From assembly GCF_002154505.1 (NCBI RefSeq), contig NZ_MUBM01000135.1, positions 1-35,269 on the forward strand: a DNA stretch of 35,269 nt. The letters run 5' to 3'. Below, piece after piece: positions 24,862 to 33,445 of the stretch. The DNA is from Streptomyces carpinensis. Its GTDB lineage: Bacteria > Actinomycetota > Actinomycetes > Streptomycetales > Streptomycetaceae. The notes beneath the pieces are model-generated. The model saw only the letters and a list, made by a program, of their open reading frames with translations. It did no database searches and had not been told where the DNA came from. Every line of letters starts with the position of its first letter. The stretch's first letter is position 1. A program made the translations under genes and the position numbers.

Positions 24862-25215
24862 ATGGGCGTTTTTGCGCGACTTTTTCGGAGGTCGAAGGCT
24901 ACTGAGGAGGGATCGGTCACCGAGGAGCCGGGCGACGCGGCGACGAGCGGTTCGATGGCGGTCGGCTCCGAGGCGGACGGCGCCGGGACGGCGGGCTCCG
25001 AGGCGGACGGCTCCGAGGTGGACGGGGCGGTAGCGGCGAAGGGGTCCGCGGGAGCGGACGGTGGTGTCGGGAGCGGCGCCACGAAGGCCCCGAAGGCGGA
25101 GGACGGCGGCGCCGAGGGCGTCGGCAGGGTCGCCGCCGACGGCGTGGAGATCCCCAAGCAGCAGTCCACCGACGAGGTGGTCGAACACGAGGCCGGCGAG
25201 GGCGCCCGCACGTAA
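24862..25215 (+). CDS. Small acidic low-complexity protein, conserved in Streptomyces
   Basis: 117 aa. A short basic amphipathic start (MGVFARLFRRSK) leads into a long Ala/Gly/Ser/Asp/Glu-rich segment with near-repeats of GSEADG, ending in VEIPKQQSTDEVVEHEAGEG. I recall similar Streptomyces proteins with the same two ends, sometimes annotated vaguely, with no known function. The conserved ends and variable middle suggest a disordered tether. ATG at 24862 after GGAG at 5-nt spacing. The next small gene starts 22 bp after its stop, so the two are probably one operon. Confidence 0.65.
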   Translation: MGVFARLFRRSKATEEGSVTEEPGDAATSGSMAVGSEADGAGTAGSEADGSEVDGAVAAKGSAGADGGVGSGATKAPKAEDGGAEGVGRVAADGVEIPKQQSTDEVVEHEAGEGART

Positions 25216-25237
25216 CTCCCGTCAGGGAAGGTGAACC

Positions 25238-25555
25238 ATGGGTCTGCTGGACAACATGAAGGCCAAACTCGGTCCGGCCAAGGACAAGGTGTCGGACCTG
25301 GCCCAGCGGCACGGGGGCTCGATCGAGGACCGCCTGGACAAGGCCGCGAAGGTGGTCGACGAGAAGACCAAGGGCAAGTACAGCGAGAAGATCCACGCGG
25401 GCACGGGCAAGGCCAAGGAGGCCGTCGAGCGTCTCGCCCACCCGGCCGAGCGGACGCCGGACACGGGCACGAGCGCCGCACCGGGCGGCGGCACCGCCCA
25501 GACGCCGCCGACACCGCCGCAGACGCCTCCGGAGGGGCCACCGCCCACTTCCTGA
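25238..25555 (+). CDS. MT0933-like antitoxin-family small protein
   Basis: 105 aa. The first 70 residues fit the MT0933/Rv0909 'antitoxin' family: MGLLDNMKAKLGPAKDKVSD, then HGGSIEDRLDKAAKVVDEKT, KGKYSEKI and GKAKEAVERL, a charged helical protein. A Thr/Pro/Gly-rich tail follows. In mycobacteria Rv0909 pairs with the SRPBCC toxin Rv0910, but no such partner is adjacent here, so an antitoxin role is only a family label. ATG at 25238 after gggaaggtg. It is 22 bp downstream of the acidic small gene. Confidence 0.75.
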   Translation: MGLLDNMKAKLGPAKDKVSDLAQRHGGSIEDRLDKAAKVVDEKTKGKYSEKIHAGTGKAKEAVERLAHPAERTPDTGTSAAPGGGTAQTPPTPPQTPPEGPPPTS

Positions 25556-25592
25556 ACGGCGTCCCGTCCGGAAGAACCCGGCGGCGGCACAC

Positions 25593-25633
25593 CGGCGGAC
25601 GGCAGGGGACACAGACCTCCCGGCCGTCCGCCG
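25593..25633. terminator. Hairpin between antitoxin-like and LigB-like genes
   Basis: An 11-bp stem cggcggacggc / gccgtccgccg with a 19-nt loop between convergent stops (25555 and 25701). Confidence 0.5.
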
Positions 25634-25700
25634 CGCCGTCCCCCGCGAGGAGCGCAGCCGTCCAGGTGGCGTCTCCCAGGACCAGCCGGGCGGCGCCTGT

Positions 25701-26417
25701 TCAGGACCAGGTGACGACGAGATAGCCCACGCCGTAGGGCGCGCCCTCGTACAGCAGGGCGCCGGTGAGCCCGGCGTCCCCGGCCGCGCCCGCGAGCACC
25801 TGCCACGGGGCCCGGCCGGCCGCCTTCAGCTCGTACGCCAGCTCGGCGTCGAAGGCCGTCAGCGCCGCCACGTCCACCGCGCCGAGCGCACGGGCGGCCT
25901 CCGCGTCGAAGGGCTCGGCGCGCTCGTCGAGGTACCCGGGCGCCTTGAGCGACCGGCAGGCGCTCGCGTCACCCATCACCAGCATCGCCACACGGTCGGA
26001 CCGCACGGCGATGTCCCGTCCCGCGGCGACGCACCGCTCGGGCGCCAGCGGCTCGCCCACGCCCAGCGCCTCGATCGGGGCGTCGGACCAGTCGACCCGC
26101 TCCAGCAGCCACGCCGCGACGGCGAGCGAGGGCGGCAGCTCGCGCTCGGACGCACCCGTGCCGGTGTCCCGGCCGAGCCGTACGTCCAGGTCCACTCCGA
26201 AGCCGCGGAAGGAACCCCGGGCGCCCTCCGGGTGCGGGCCGCGCCCGGACTCCTCGGCGGGTCCCACCACCACGAGCCGGTCCGGCCGGGCGGCGGCGAG
26301 GACGCCCAGCGCGTCCGTGCACGCGGCGCGCACGGCGTCCAGCTCGGGCGCGGCCCCCGCGGCGACGGCGGGCACGAGCAGGGGCGGACAGGGACAGACT
26401 GCGGCGGCGACAAGCAT
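25701..26417 (-). CDS. LigB-fold (class III extradiol dioxygenase-like) protein lacking metal ligands
   Basis: 238 aa. The opening MLVAAAVCPCPPLLVPAVAA, LVVVGPAEESGRG and VAMLVMGDASACRS resemble the class III extradiol dioxygenase B-subunit/MEMO fold. However, the residues that normally bind iron are absent. The first histidine position (usually HPPLL) is CPPLL, the second (usually SPH) is GPA, and the protein has a single histidine (GRGPHPEG). It is probably a non-catalytic relative. From memory the gene keeps company with miaB in many actinobacteria. The ATG at 26417 was chosen because family similarity starts there, and the frame upstream is Arg/Pro noise. It is 118 bp downstream of the miaB stop, on the same strand. 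Confidence 0.7.
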   Translation of the reverse strand: MLVAAAVCPCPPLLVPAVAAGAAPELDAVRAACTDALGVLAAARPDRLVVVGPAEESGRGPHPEGARGSFRGFGVDLDVRLGRDTGTGASERELPPSLAVAAWLLERVDWSDAPIEALGVGEPLAPERCVAAGRDIAVRSDRVAMLVMGDASACRSLKAPGYLDERAEPFDAEAARALGAVDVAALTAFDAELAYELKAAGRAPWQVLAGAAGDAGLTGALLYEGAPYGVGYLVVTWS

Positions 26418-26499
26418 GATCGGCAGGGTAACGCGTACGCCGATCCCCCACCTCGCCGACGCCGACCGAGCCGGCGGACGTCGAGACCCCGGCCGGCTC

Positions 26500-26521
26500 G
26501 CCCGGAGCGGGAGCTCCGGGC
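26500..26521 (-). terminator. miaB terminator hairpin
   Basis: An 8-bp stem gcccggag / ctccgggc with a 6-nt loop, 15 bp after the miaB stop. Confidence 0.6.
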
Positions 26522-26535
26522 GGGAGTGGAGTGGG

Positions 26536-28056
26536 TCAGTCGCAGCCGCAGCCGCTGCCCGCCGCCACCGGCAGCGGCTCCGGGGCGCCGATCTTCGGCA
26601 GGCCCAGCATGACGCCGGCCGGCTTGGCCGCCTCGGCGGCGTTGCGCTTCTCCCAGGCGTCACCCGCGCGGGTGCGGCGCACGTCGAGCACCGGTCCCTC
26701 GGCGAGCAGGTGGTGCGGCGCGGCGTAGGTGACCTCGACCGTGACCACGTCGCCCGGGCGCACGTCCTGCTCCGGCTTGGTGAAGTGGACCAGGCGGTTG
26801 TCGGGGGCGCGGCCGGACAGGCGGTGGGTGGCGCCGTCCTTGCGGCCCTCACCCTCCGCGACCATCAGTTCGAGCGTGCGGCCGACCTGCTTCTTGTTCT
26901 CCTCCCAGGAGATCTCCTCCTGGAGGGCGACCAGCCGCTCGTAACGCGCCTGCACGACCTCCTTGGGGATCTGGTTCTCCATCTCGGCGGCCGGGGTGCC
27001 GGGCCGCTTGGAGTACTGGAAGGTGAACGCCTGCGCGAACCGCGCCTCGCGCACCACGTGCAGCGTCTGCTCGAAGTCCTCCTCGGTCTCGCCGGGGAAG
27101 CCCACGATGACGTCGGTGGTGATCGCGGCGTGCGGGATGGCGGCGCGCACCTTCTCGATGATCCCGAGGTAGCGCTCCTGGCGGTAGGAGCGGCGCATCG
27201 CCTTCAGGACCGAGTCCGAGCCGGACTGCAGCGGCATGTGGAGTTGCGGCATGACGTTCGGCGTCTCGGCCATCGCGGCGATCACGTCGTCGGTGAAGTC
27301 GCGCGGGTGCGGGGAGGTGAACCGCACGCGCTCGAGGCCCTCGATGTTCCCGCAGGCGCGCAGCAGCTTGCTGAACGCCTCGCGGTCGCCGATGTCGGAG
27401 CCGTAGGCGTTGACGTTCTGGCCGAGCAGCGTGATCTCCGAGACGCCCTCGCCCACCAGGGCCTCGACCTCGGCGAGGATGTCGCCGGGGCGGCGGTCCT
27501 TCTCCTTGCCGCGCAGCGCCGGGACGATGCAGAAGGTGCAGGTGTTGTTGCAGCCCACGGAGATGGACACCCAGGCCGCGTACGCGCTCTCGCGCCGCGT
27601 CGGCAGCGTGGAGGGGAACGCCTCCAGGGACTCGGCGATCTCGACCTGCGCCTCCTCCTGGACGCGGGCGCGCTCGAGCAGGACCGGCAGCTTGCCGATG
27701 TTGTGGGTGCCGAAGACGACGTCCACCCAGGGCGCCTTCTTCACGATGGTGTCCCGGTCCTTCTGCGCCAGGCAGCCGCCGACCGCGATCTGCATCCCGG
27801 GCCGCTTCGCCTTCTTCGGCGCGAGGTGGCCGAGGTTGCCGTAGAGCCGGTTGTCGGCGTTCTCCCGGACGGCGCAGGTGTTGAAGACGACGACGTCCGC
27901 GTCACCGTCCGCCCCCTCGGGCGCCCGCACGTACCCGGCGTCTTCGAGCAGCCCGGCCAAACGCTCGGAATCGTGGACGTTCATCTGGCACCCGTAGGTG
28001 CGGATCTCATAGCTGCGAGGGACGCCCGCTTCTCGGCTCCGGTCGATGCTGCTCAT
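26536..28056 (-). CDS. miaB: tRNA-2-methylthio-N6-dimethylallyladenosine synthase MiaB
   Basis: 506 aa. A radical-SAM methylthiotransferase that converts i6A37 (made by MiaA) to ms2i6A37. The N-terminal UPF0004 domain carries the auxiliary cluster cysteines Cys23 (YGCQMN), Cys61 (FNTCAVRE) and Cys95 (VGGCLAQ). The radical-SAM triad is Cys169, Cys173, Cys176 ([13 protein letters not shown]). A TRAM domain lies near 380-450, and the protein ends in GSGCGCD, a Cys-containing tail typical of actinobacterial forms. The ATG at 28056 gives [20 protein letters not shown]. The open frame upstream is an artefact of GC bias. Divergent from the GT87 gene. Confidence 0.96.
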   Translation of the reverse strand: MSSIDRSREAGVPRSYEIRTYGCQMNVHDSERLAGLLEDAGYVRAPEGADGDADVVVFNTCAVRENADNRLYGNLGHLAPKKAKRPGMQIAVGGCLAQKDRDTIVKKAPWVDVVFGTHNIGKLPVLLERARVQEEAQVEIAESLEAFPSTLPTRRESAYAAWVSISVGCNNTCTFCIVPALRGKEKDRRPGDILAEVEALVGEGVSEITLLGQNVNAYGSDIGDREAFSKLLRACGNIEGLERVRFTSPHPRDFTDDVIAAMAETPNVMPQLHMPLQSGSDSVLKAMRRSYRQERYLGIIEKVRAAIPHAAITTDVIVGFPGETEEDFEQTLHVVREARFAQAFTFQYSKRPGTPAAEMENQIPKEVVQARYERLVALQEEISWEENKKQVGRTLELMVAEGEGRKDGATHRLSGRAPDNRLVHFTKPEQDVRPGDVVTVEVTYAAPHHLLAEGPVLDVRRTRAGDAWEKRNAAEAAKPAGVMLGLPKIGAPEPLPVAAGSGCGCD

Positions 28057-28290
28057 GCCATAAGGGTAGGCGCTCGCCGGAGTACCCCCGGACGGCGGAA
28101 TCACGGACGCATGCCTCTCGGCCCTGCGGGCGCGGCACGACGGTGGTCGCGTCCCTCCTGGGAACGACCGCTCCGGAAAAAGGGGACACCCCGCGCAACC
28201 CCGTCCGTCACCCATACGGCGGCGGACCGCACGGCAGCCGTGCGGCAACGCCGTTACGCTCACGGCAACCCTCTCGGACAGGTGCGTGTG
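28057..28290. other. miaB / GT87 divergent spacer with hairpin
   Basis: 234 bp between divergent starts. The clearest element is a perfect ccgcacgg-cag-ccgtgcgg inverted repeat at 28227-28245, 45 bp before the glycosyltransferase start, which could be an operator or leader hairpin. No convincing promoter consensus was found. Confidence 0.45.
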
Positions 28291-29514
28291 ATGCAGCCTC
28301 GTGACGCCCTCAGGACGGCCGCTCCGGAAGTGCCCCTGGCCGCCGCGCTGCGCTCCTGGCTCCTGCATCCGCCCGGTCCGGTCGCGGTCACCCTCCTCGC
28401 CGTCGTCCTGGTGGCTCGCGCAGCTCGGGTGGCGGTGGTCGACGCCCAGGGCGGCATGGACAACGCGTTCGTCGTCCACGCCGGGCAGGTCTGGCTGCAG
28501 GGCGGCGCCCCGTACGCCGACCGGCGCTTCCTCTATCTGCCGAGCTCCGTGCTGTTCGCCGCCGGTCAGGCGATGCTGCCGGCGCCGGTGCTGCGGGTCG
28601 CCGCGCCCGTGGTGTGCGTGGGCATGGTCGCGGCCGGCTGGTGGTGTGCCCTGCGCCTGTTCCGGGTGCCGGGGCACAGCCGGTTCGCAGTGCTGGGCCT
28701 GCTCGGGCTGGTGCTGTGCTGGGCACCGGTCGGTCACCTGATGAACCTCGGGAACTGGACCGTAGTGAGCGCGCTCGCGCTGCCGTTGGCACTGCTGCTG
28801 GGGGAGCGCGGGCGCTGGGACGCGGCCGGGGTGGTCCTCGGAGTGTCCGTGGCGGTGAAGCCGCTCCTCCTGCCGGTGGTCGTGCTGCTGCTCCTGGCCC
28901 GGCAGTGGCGCGCCCTGGCCTGGATGGTGGCGCTGCCGCTGGCCATGTCGGTGGGGACGGCACTGATCATGCCGGACCCGAGCGGGTTCTTCACCCGCAC
29001 GCTGCCCTTCCTCCTCAGGGGCGGGGACACGCTCATGCGGCCGTTCGACTGCTCCCTGCCCGCGGTGCTGCCGCGGCTCGGGGTGCCGCCGCTCCTGGCC
29101 CAGGTGGTGGCGCTGGCCGCGGCGGCGGCCGGCCTGGTGTGCGCCTGGCGGCGCTGGCGCCGCGCCGACCCGGGTCCGGCGCGGCTCGTGGAGACCGCCG
29201 CCATGCTCATGCTCGCGTCCTACCTGGTGTCCCGGCCGTCCTACGAGCACTATCTGGTCGTCGTGGTACCGCTGCTGGTCGCCGGCGCGCTGGAAGCGGG
29301 CTCGGTGACGCGGTCGCCGTGGTTCTGGGGCGCGCTCGTCCCGCAGGTGCCGGATGTCGCGTTCCCCCACCTGGACGCGTCGACGCGCAGGGCGTTCAAG
29401 GACGCGGTCACGCTGTGCGGTCTCGCGCTCGTGCTGGCCGTGCGGTGCGCGCGACCGCCGGGGCCCCGGCGGCCCGCCGCTCCGGCGCGGAAGCTGACGA
29501 GCCAGGTGCCCTGA
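28291..29514 (+). CDS. GT87-type integral membrane glycosyltransferase
   Basis: 407 aa with about nine or ten hydrophobic segments. The pattern [21 protein letters not shown] followed by [10 protein letters not shown] matches the 'D-xx-V/Y-xx-G...L-x-G...LY...F-x-Y-P-P' loop of GT-C family 87 (polyprenyl-phosphate-mannose dependent) enzymes, with Asp as likely catalytic base. [23 protein letters not shown] (lysine after helix) and [17 protein letters not shown] are also family-like. It probably mannosylates a lipid or cell-envelope glycan, with acceptor unknown. ATG at 28291; in-frame GTGs at 28282 and 28288 are alternatives. It is monocistronic, ending in a convergent hairpin. Confidence 0.75.
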   Translation: MQPRDALRTAAPEVPLAAALRSWLLHPPGPVAVTLLAVVLVARAARVAVVDAQGGMDNAFVVHAGQVWLQGGAPYADRRFLYLPSSVLFAAGQAMLPAPVLRVAAPVVCVGMVAAGWWCALRLFRVPGHSRFAVLGLLGLVLCWAPVGHLMNLGNWTVVSALALPLALLLGERGRWDAAGVVLGVSVAVKPLLLPVVVLLLLARQWRALAWMVALPLAMSVGTALIMPDPSGFFTRTLPFLLRGGDTLMRPFDCSLPAVLPRLGVPPLLAQVVALAAAAAGLVCAWRRWRRADPGPARLVETAAMLMLASYLVSRPSYEHYLVVVVPLLVAGALEAGSVTRSPWFWGALVPQVPDVAFPHLDASTRRAFKDAVTLCGLALVLAVRCARPPGPRRPAAPARKLTSQVP

Positions 29515-29529
29515 GCTCCGGTAGCCGCG

Positions 29530-29556
29530 GCCGGGCCTTCACGACCGAGGCCCGGC
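29530..29556. terminator. Bidirectional terminator (GT87 / MazG-like)
   Basis: A 9-bp stem gccgggcct / aggcccggc with a 9-nt loop between convergent stops at 29514 and 29568. Confidence 0.65.
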
Positions 29557-29567
29557 GGGTGGGTACG

Positions 29568-29972
29568 TCAGGCGTCGGCCGGGTTCCAGCCCTGCCGGCG
29601 GAGTACGGCCGACACGTCGGGCGCCTGGTAGTGGTCTCCCTTGAGCACCTTGCCGTCGGCGCGGCGGCTGACCTCGCCGTCCGGGCCGAGCTTGGTCATG
29701 TTGGAACGGTGGATCTCGGCGATCACCTCGTCCAGGTCGATGCCGTGGACCAGGGCGGTGCCGTACGCCACGTACACCACGTCCGCCAGCTCGTGCGCCA
29801 GCCGGTCGAGCGGGCCGTCGACCGAGACCTCGGCGACCTCCGCCGCCTCCTCCGCGAGCAGCTCCCCGCGGTGCGCGCCGAGCTCCGCTGACACCCGCGC
29901 CGGTGTGCCGCGGACGTCGAGCCCGAAGGCACGGTGGAACTCACGGACGAGGTCGGCGGGCGAAGAACTCAT
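29568..29972 (-). CDS. MazG-like nucleotide pyrophosphohydrolase
   Basis: 134 aa, all-alpha NTP pyrophosphatase fold. The magnesium motif EExxE is at 41-45 (AEEAAEVAE) and ExxD at 61-64 (HELADVVYVAYG). The second-half signature NMTKLGPDG...DGKVLKGDHYQAPD resembles phosphoribosyl-ATP pyrophosphohydrolase-like enzymes. It probably hydrolyses a (d)NTP or related nucleotide to the monophosphate and pyrophosphate, and could clean non-canonical nucleotides. The ATG at 29972 begins the domain. The longer open frame is not family-like. It is isolated, convergent with GT87 and divergent from the TAXI gene. Confidence 0.85.
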   Translation of the reverse strand: MSSSPADLVREFHRAFGLDVRGTPARVSAELGAHRGELLAEEAAEVAEVSVDGPLDRLAHELADVVYVAYGTALVHGIDLDEVIAEIHRSNMTKLGPDGEVSRRADGKVLKGDHYQAPDVSAVLRRQGWNPADA

Positions 29973-30066
29973 GCGGCGACTGTAGCCGCCGTCCCCGGCC
30001 GGGAAGGCGGCCGGGGAGCCGAGGCAGCCCTGGTCAGCAGGCCGTCCTGCTGGCAGGATCGCGCGC

Positions 30067-31065
30067 ATGTCCAAGGTGTTTCCCCCGATCGGCAGGCGTC
30101 GTGGTCTGCAGGGCGCGGCCGTCTCCGCCGTGGTCCTCGGACTGCTGCTGTGGTGGCTGCTGCCGCTGGGCGACCGGCCGCCGAGCGGGACGATCACCTT
30201 CAGCACCGGGGGCCTGCGCGGCGTCTACCAGGAGTACGGCGAGCGGCTGCGCACCGCGTTCGCCAAGGACATGCCGAATCTCGAGGTCCGGTTGATGACC
30301 AGCGACGGCTCGCAGGAGAACGTGACGCGGGTGGCGACCGGCAAGTCCGACTTCACGATCGCGGCGGCCGACGCGGTGGAGACGTACGAGCTGAACCACG
30401 GCTCTGGCGCCGGCCGGCTGCGCGGGGTCGCCCGCCTCTACGACGACTACCTGCAGCTCGTCGTCGCGCGCGACTCGAGGATCAACTCGGTCGCGGACCT
30501 GCGGGGCAAGCGGGTGGCGGTCGGGCCCCCGAAGTCGGGCGTGCGGCTGATAGCCGAGCGGGTGCTCAAGGCGGCCGGCATCGACCCGCACACGGGCATA
30601 CGGTCCGCGGCCGACGGCATCGACACCGGGCCCGGCCGGCTGCGGCAGGGCGCCATCGACGCGTTCTTCTGGTCGGGCGGACTGCCGACGGACGGACTCA
30701 AGCAGCTCGCCTCGAAGTTCGCGTTCCGGTTCATACCGATCGACGACGACCTGGTGGCCAAGCTGCACGCCCAGGGCGGTGCCACGCGCTACTACCGCGC
30801 CACCAACATGCCGGAGTCGGCGTACCCGTCCGTCCAGAACGGCTCGCCGGTTCCGACGATCGCCGTGTCCAACGTGCTGATGACCCGCAAGGACGTGGAT
30901 CCGAGACTGACCGAGTGGGTCACCCGGACCGTCATCGACAGCCGGGACCGCATCGGCGCCCATGTCCACTCCGCCCAGCTGGTCGACCTGCGCACCGCGA
31001 TCTACACCGATCCGCTGGTCCTGCACGAGGGCGCCCGGCGCTACTACCGGTCCGTCAAACCATAG
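30067..31065 (+). CDS. TAXI-family solute-binding protein, membrane anchored
   Basis: 332 aa. A single N-terminal helix (about 14-35, ending WWLLPLG) has no lipobox, so it is a signal anchor. The TAXI (NMT1-like) fold follows: TITFSTGGLRGVYQEYGERL (about 42-61), VRLMTSDGSQENVTRVATGK, DFTIAAADAVETYE, LVVARDSRINSVADLRGKRV, VGPPKSGVR (ligand loop), DAFFWSGGLPT, and VPTIAVSNVLMTRKDV near the end. TAXI proteins bind carboxylates, and a Thermus member was crystallised with glutamate. No DctQ/DctM permease is nearby, so it is an orphan. It is convergent with gluK, 42 bp apart, in a neighbourhood devoted to glutamate sensing and uptake, which suggests but does not prove a glutamate-like ligand. Confidence 0.88.
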   Translation: MSKVFPPIGRRRGLQGAAVSAVVLGLLLWWLLPLGDRPPSGTITFSTGGLRGVYQEYGERLRTAFAKDMPNLEVRLMTSDGSQENVTRVATGKSDFTIAAADAVETYELNHGSGAGRLRGVARLYDDYLQLVVARDSRINSVADLRGKRVAVGPPKSGVRLIAERVLKAAGIDPHTGIRSAADGIDTGPGRLRQGAIDAFFWSGGLPTDGLKQLASKFAFRFIPIDDDLVAKLHAQGGATRYYRATNMPESAYPSVQNGSPVPTIAVSNVLMTRKDVDPRLTEWVTRTVIDSRDRIGAHVHSAQLVDLRTAIYTDPLVLHEGARRYYRSVKP

Positions 31066-31107
31066 GCTCACGCGCCTTCCTGCACGCCGGACCGCGCGCC
31101 GCTGCCG

Positions 31108-32526
31108 CTACGAAGGCCGCGCGTCCGACCTCGGCACCGTCACCGTCACCCGCAGCCCGCGCGGCTCGTCGGGGCGGTGGTGGGCATACGCGATCGAGCC
31201 GCCTCCGGCGGCGAGGAGCGCCCGGGAGATGGACAGGCCGAGACCGGAACCCTTGATGTTCTGGTGGCGGCCGCTGCGCCAGAAGCGGTCGCCGATACGG
31301 GCCAGTTCCTCGTCGGTGAGGCCGGGGCCGTGGTCGGCGACCACGACCGTCGAGGTGTCGCCGCTTCCGGAGACCGTCACGTCGACGCTCTCGCCCTCCG
31401 GCGTGAACTTCACCGCGTTGTCGATCACCGCGTCCAGCGCGGACGACAGCGCCACCGGGTCGGCCCAGGCCGTGGTGGCCGGGCACCGGCCCACCAGCCG
31501 TACCCCCTTGGCCTCGGCGGCGGGCCCCCAGGCCGCCACCCGCTCCTCGGTCAGCTCGCCGATGTCGATGAGCTGCAGGTCCGCCTCGGCGTGCTCGGCC
31601 AGCGCCAGGTCCAGCAGGTCGTCCAGGACCTGCGCGAGGCGTATGCCCTCGGTGCGGACCGAGGCGATCTCCTCGTTGCCCTGGGGCAGTTCCAGGGCGA
31701 GCAGCTCGATACGCAGCAGCAGCGCCGAGAGCGGGTTGCGCAGCTGGTGCGAGGCGTCGGCCACGAAGGCGCGCTGCTGCTCGAGCACGTCCTCGACGTT
31801 GTCCGCCATCTCGTTGAACGACCGTGCCAGCCTTCTGAGTTCCGGTGGTCCGCTCGCCACCGCGACCCGGGACTTCAGGCGCCCGGTGGCGATGTCGTGG
31901 GTGGTGGCGTCCAGGATCCGCACCGGGCGCAGCACCCAACCGGTCAGCCGCAGGGCGGCGCCCACGGCGACCAGCATGGCGACGGTCTCCCCCGCGCCGA
32001 GCAACAGCCAGCCGTGCAGCGTCCGCGCCCGCATCTGCCCGGTGGGCGAGTCGGTGACGACGACCGCGACGACGTCGCCGTCCCGGATGACGGGCGAGGC
32101 GACGACGAGCCGGTGCCGCTGCCAGGGCCAGACCTGCTCCGGGTCGTGGCTGCGCCGGCTCAGCAGAGCCTCGCCGAAGGCCTCGCGGACCTCGCCCGCG
32201 CGCGGCAGGGACCAGCTGGCCGGGGCACCCGCCATGGGTGTGCCGGAGCGGTAGAAGACGCCGGCCCGGATGCCGTAGACCCCGTAGTAGCTCGCGAGTT
32301 CGCGGCTGAGGGTCTCCAGGCGCTCGTCGGGGACGGTCCGGCGGGAGCCGGTGGGCCGGTCGGTGACGAACTGGGCGAGCGCGGCGAAGCGTGCCGTGTC
32401 GTCGATCCGGTCGACGACCACCTTCTGCTGCTGGCCCGCGGCCAGGCTGACGGCGAGCGGGAAGCCGAGGGCCAGCAGCACCGCCGCCATCAGGACGATG
32501 AGCAGCGGCAGCAGACGTGTGCGCAC
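31108..32526 (-). CDS. gluK: Sensor histidine kinase GluK
   Basis: 472 aa. TM1 (about 5-30), an extracytoplasmic sensor of about 135 residues, TM2 (about 171-195), HAMP (about 197-250), HisKA with phospho-acceptor His260 in DASHQLRNPL, and HATPase with the N box at Asn371 (IDNAVKF), Asp398 (ADHGPGL) and GSGLGLSISRALL. The GTG at 32526 lies 9 bp after the gluR stop, so the pair is one operon. Position beside gluABCD identifies it with the S. coelicolor GluR-GluK system that senses extracellular glutamate. The sensor domain lacks a recognised ligand fold, so direct glutamate binding or help from a binding protein are both open. Confidence 0.88.
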   Translation of the reverse strand: MRTRLLPLLIVLMAAVLLALGFPLAVSLAAGQQQKVVVDRIDDTARFAALAQFVTDRPTGSRRTVPDERLETLSRELASYYGVYGIRAGVFYRSGTPMAGAPASWSLPRAGEVREAFGEALLSRRSHDPEQVWPWQRHRLVVASPVIRDGDVVAVVVTDSPTGQMRARTLHGWLLLGAGETVAMLVAVGAALRLTGWVLRPVRILDATTHDIATGRLKSRVAVASGPPELRRLARSFNEMADNVEDVLEQQRAFVADASHQLRNPLSALLLRIELLALELPQGNEEIASVRTEGIRLAQVLDDLLDLALAEHAEADLQLIDIGELTEERVAAWGPAAEAKGVRLVGRCPATTAWADPVALSSALDAVIDNAVKFTPEGESVDVTVSGSGDTSTVVVADHGPGLTDEELARIGDRFWRSGRHQNIKGSGLGLSISRALLAAGGGSIAYAHHRPDEPRGLRVTVTVPRSDARPS

Positions 32527-32535
32527 CCGTCCCCG

Positions 32536-33222
32536 CTACGTGGCCGGGGCGACGAGGCGGTAGCCGACGCCGCGGACGGTCTCGATCAGGGCGGGCATGC
32601 GCAGCTTGGAGCGCAGGGAGGCGACGTGCACCTCCAGGGTGCGTCCGGTGCCCTCCCAACTGGTGCGCCACACCTCGCTGATGATCTGCTCCCGGCGGAA
32701 GACCACTCCGGGGCGCTGGGCGAGCAGGGCCAGCAGGTCGAACTCCTTGCGGGTGAGCTGGACGACCGTGCCGTCCACGCTGACCTGGCGGGTGGGCAGT
32801 TCGATGTACACGGAGCCGAGGCGCAGCGCGCTCTCGCCTGCGGTACCGGTGTCCTCGTGGGCGGTGCGGCGGCTGACGGCATGGATCCGGGCGAGCAGTT
32901 CCCCGGTGTCGTAGGGCTTCACCACGTAGTCGTCGGCGCCGAGGTTGAGGCCGTGGATGCGGGAGCGGACGTCGGAGCGGGCGGTGACCATGATGACCGG
33001 AGTGCTGGTGCGCTTGCGGATCTTGCCGCAGACCTCGTAGCCGTCCTGGTCGGGCAGGCCCAGGTCGAGCAGGACCACGCCGAAGCCGTCACCGCCCGGG
33101 ACGAGGGCCTGTAGGGCCTCCTCGCCGCTGCGGGCGTGCGTGACGTCGAAACCGTGCCGGGCCAGCACCGCGGACAGTGCGGCTGCGACATGGTTGTCGT
33201 CCTCGACGAGGAGCAGTCTCAT
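32536..33222 (-). CDS. gluR: OmpR-family response regulator GluR
   Basis: 228 aa. The receiver domain has the acidic pocket Glu7/Asp8/Asp9, phosphorylation site Asp53 (LLDLGLP), Thr80 (MVTARS) and Lys102 (VKPYD). The winged-helix DNA-binding domain (about 130-225) has LTRKEFDLLALLAQRPG and VHVASLRSKL ending in VRGVGYRL. ATG at 33222 follows GGGGGAGG. It is transcribed away from gluA, with 286 bp between. In S. coelicolor GluR activates gluABCD in response to glutamate. OmpR-type regulators bind direct repeats about 11 bp apart, and such a repeat lies upstream of gluA here. Confidence 0.9.
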   Translation of the reverse strand: MRLLLVEDDNHVAAALSAVLARHGFDVTHARSGEEALQALVPGGDGFGVVLLDLGLPDQDGYEVCGKIRKRTSTPVIMVTARSDVRSRIHGLNLGADDYVVKPYDTGELLARIHAVSRRTAHEDTGTAGESALRLGSVYIELPTRQVSVDGTVVQLTRKEFDLLALLAQRPGVVFRREQIISEVWRTSWEGTGRTLEVHVASLRSKLRMPALIETVRGVGYRLVAPAT

Positions 33223-33271
33223 CCCGGCCTCCCCCGGTTCATCCGTCGTATCGTCGTCCCGTGTAGAACTC

Positions 33272-33291
33272 GTGCACACGCGCGCGTGCAC
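33272..33291. other. GTGCAC-N8-GTGCAC repeat in gluR leader
   Basis: Two copies of the self-palindromic GTGCAC flank an alternating purine-pyrimidine ACGCGCGC, 50 bp upstream of gluR. It could be an operator for gluRK, a leader hairpin or a Z-DNA-prone tract. Confidence 0.35.
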
Positions 33292-33424
33292 CATGGCAGT
33301 CACGCCGATGGACGAGGACGGCGTCAAGAGGCTTCTTGTTGCGCGCCACCTGTCGTTACCCAGCCGGTACGCGCCGCACGCGACCCTGCTACGACCCGTG
33401 TCCGGCCGCTACCGGATCGTGATG

Positions 33425-33442
33425 CTCAGATCTCCCTCAGAT
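33425..33442. promoter_or_regulatory. Putative GluR operator, CTCAGAT direct repeat
   Basis: CTCAGAT at 33425-33431 and again at 33436-33442, start-to-start 11 bp, one helical turn, as for OmpR-family dimers. It ends 3 bp before a candidate -35, suited to activation of gluA. Confidence 0.65.
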
Positions 33443-33445
33443 GTA

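Noticed and set aside
25765..28290. 842-codon upstream extension of the GT87 gene
   Set aside because: It is antisense to the LigB-like gene and miaB and shows only low-complexity sequence. The hydrophobic, family-like part starts after 28291.
28057..29370. N-terminal extension of miaB to 944 aa
   Set aside because: The added segment is Arg/His/Gln-rich and antisense to the GT87 membrane protein. MiaB similarity begins at the ATG at 28056.
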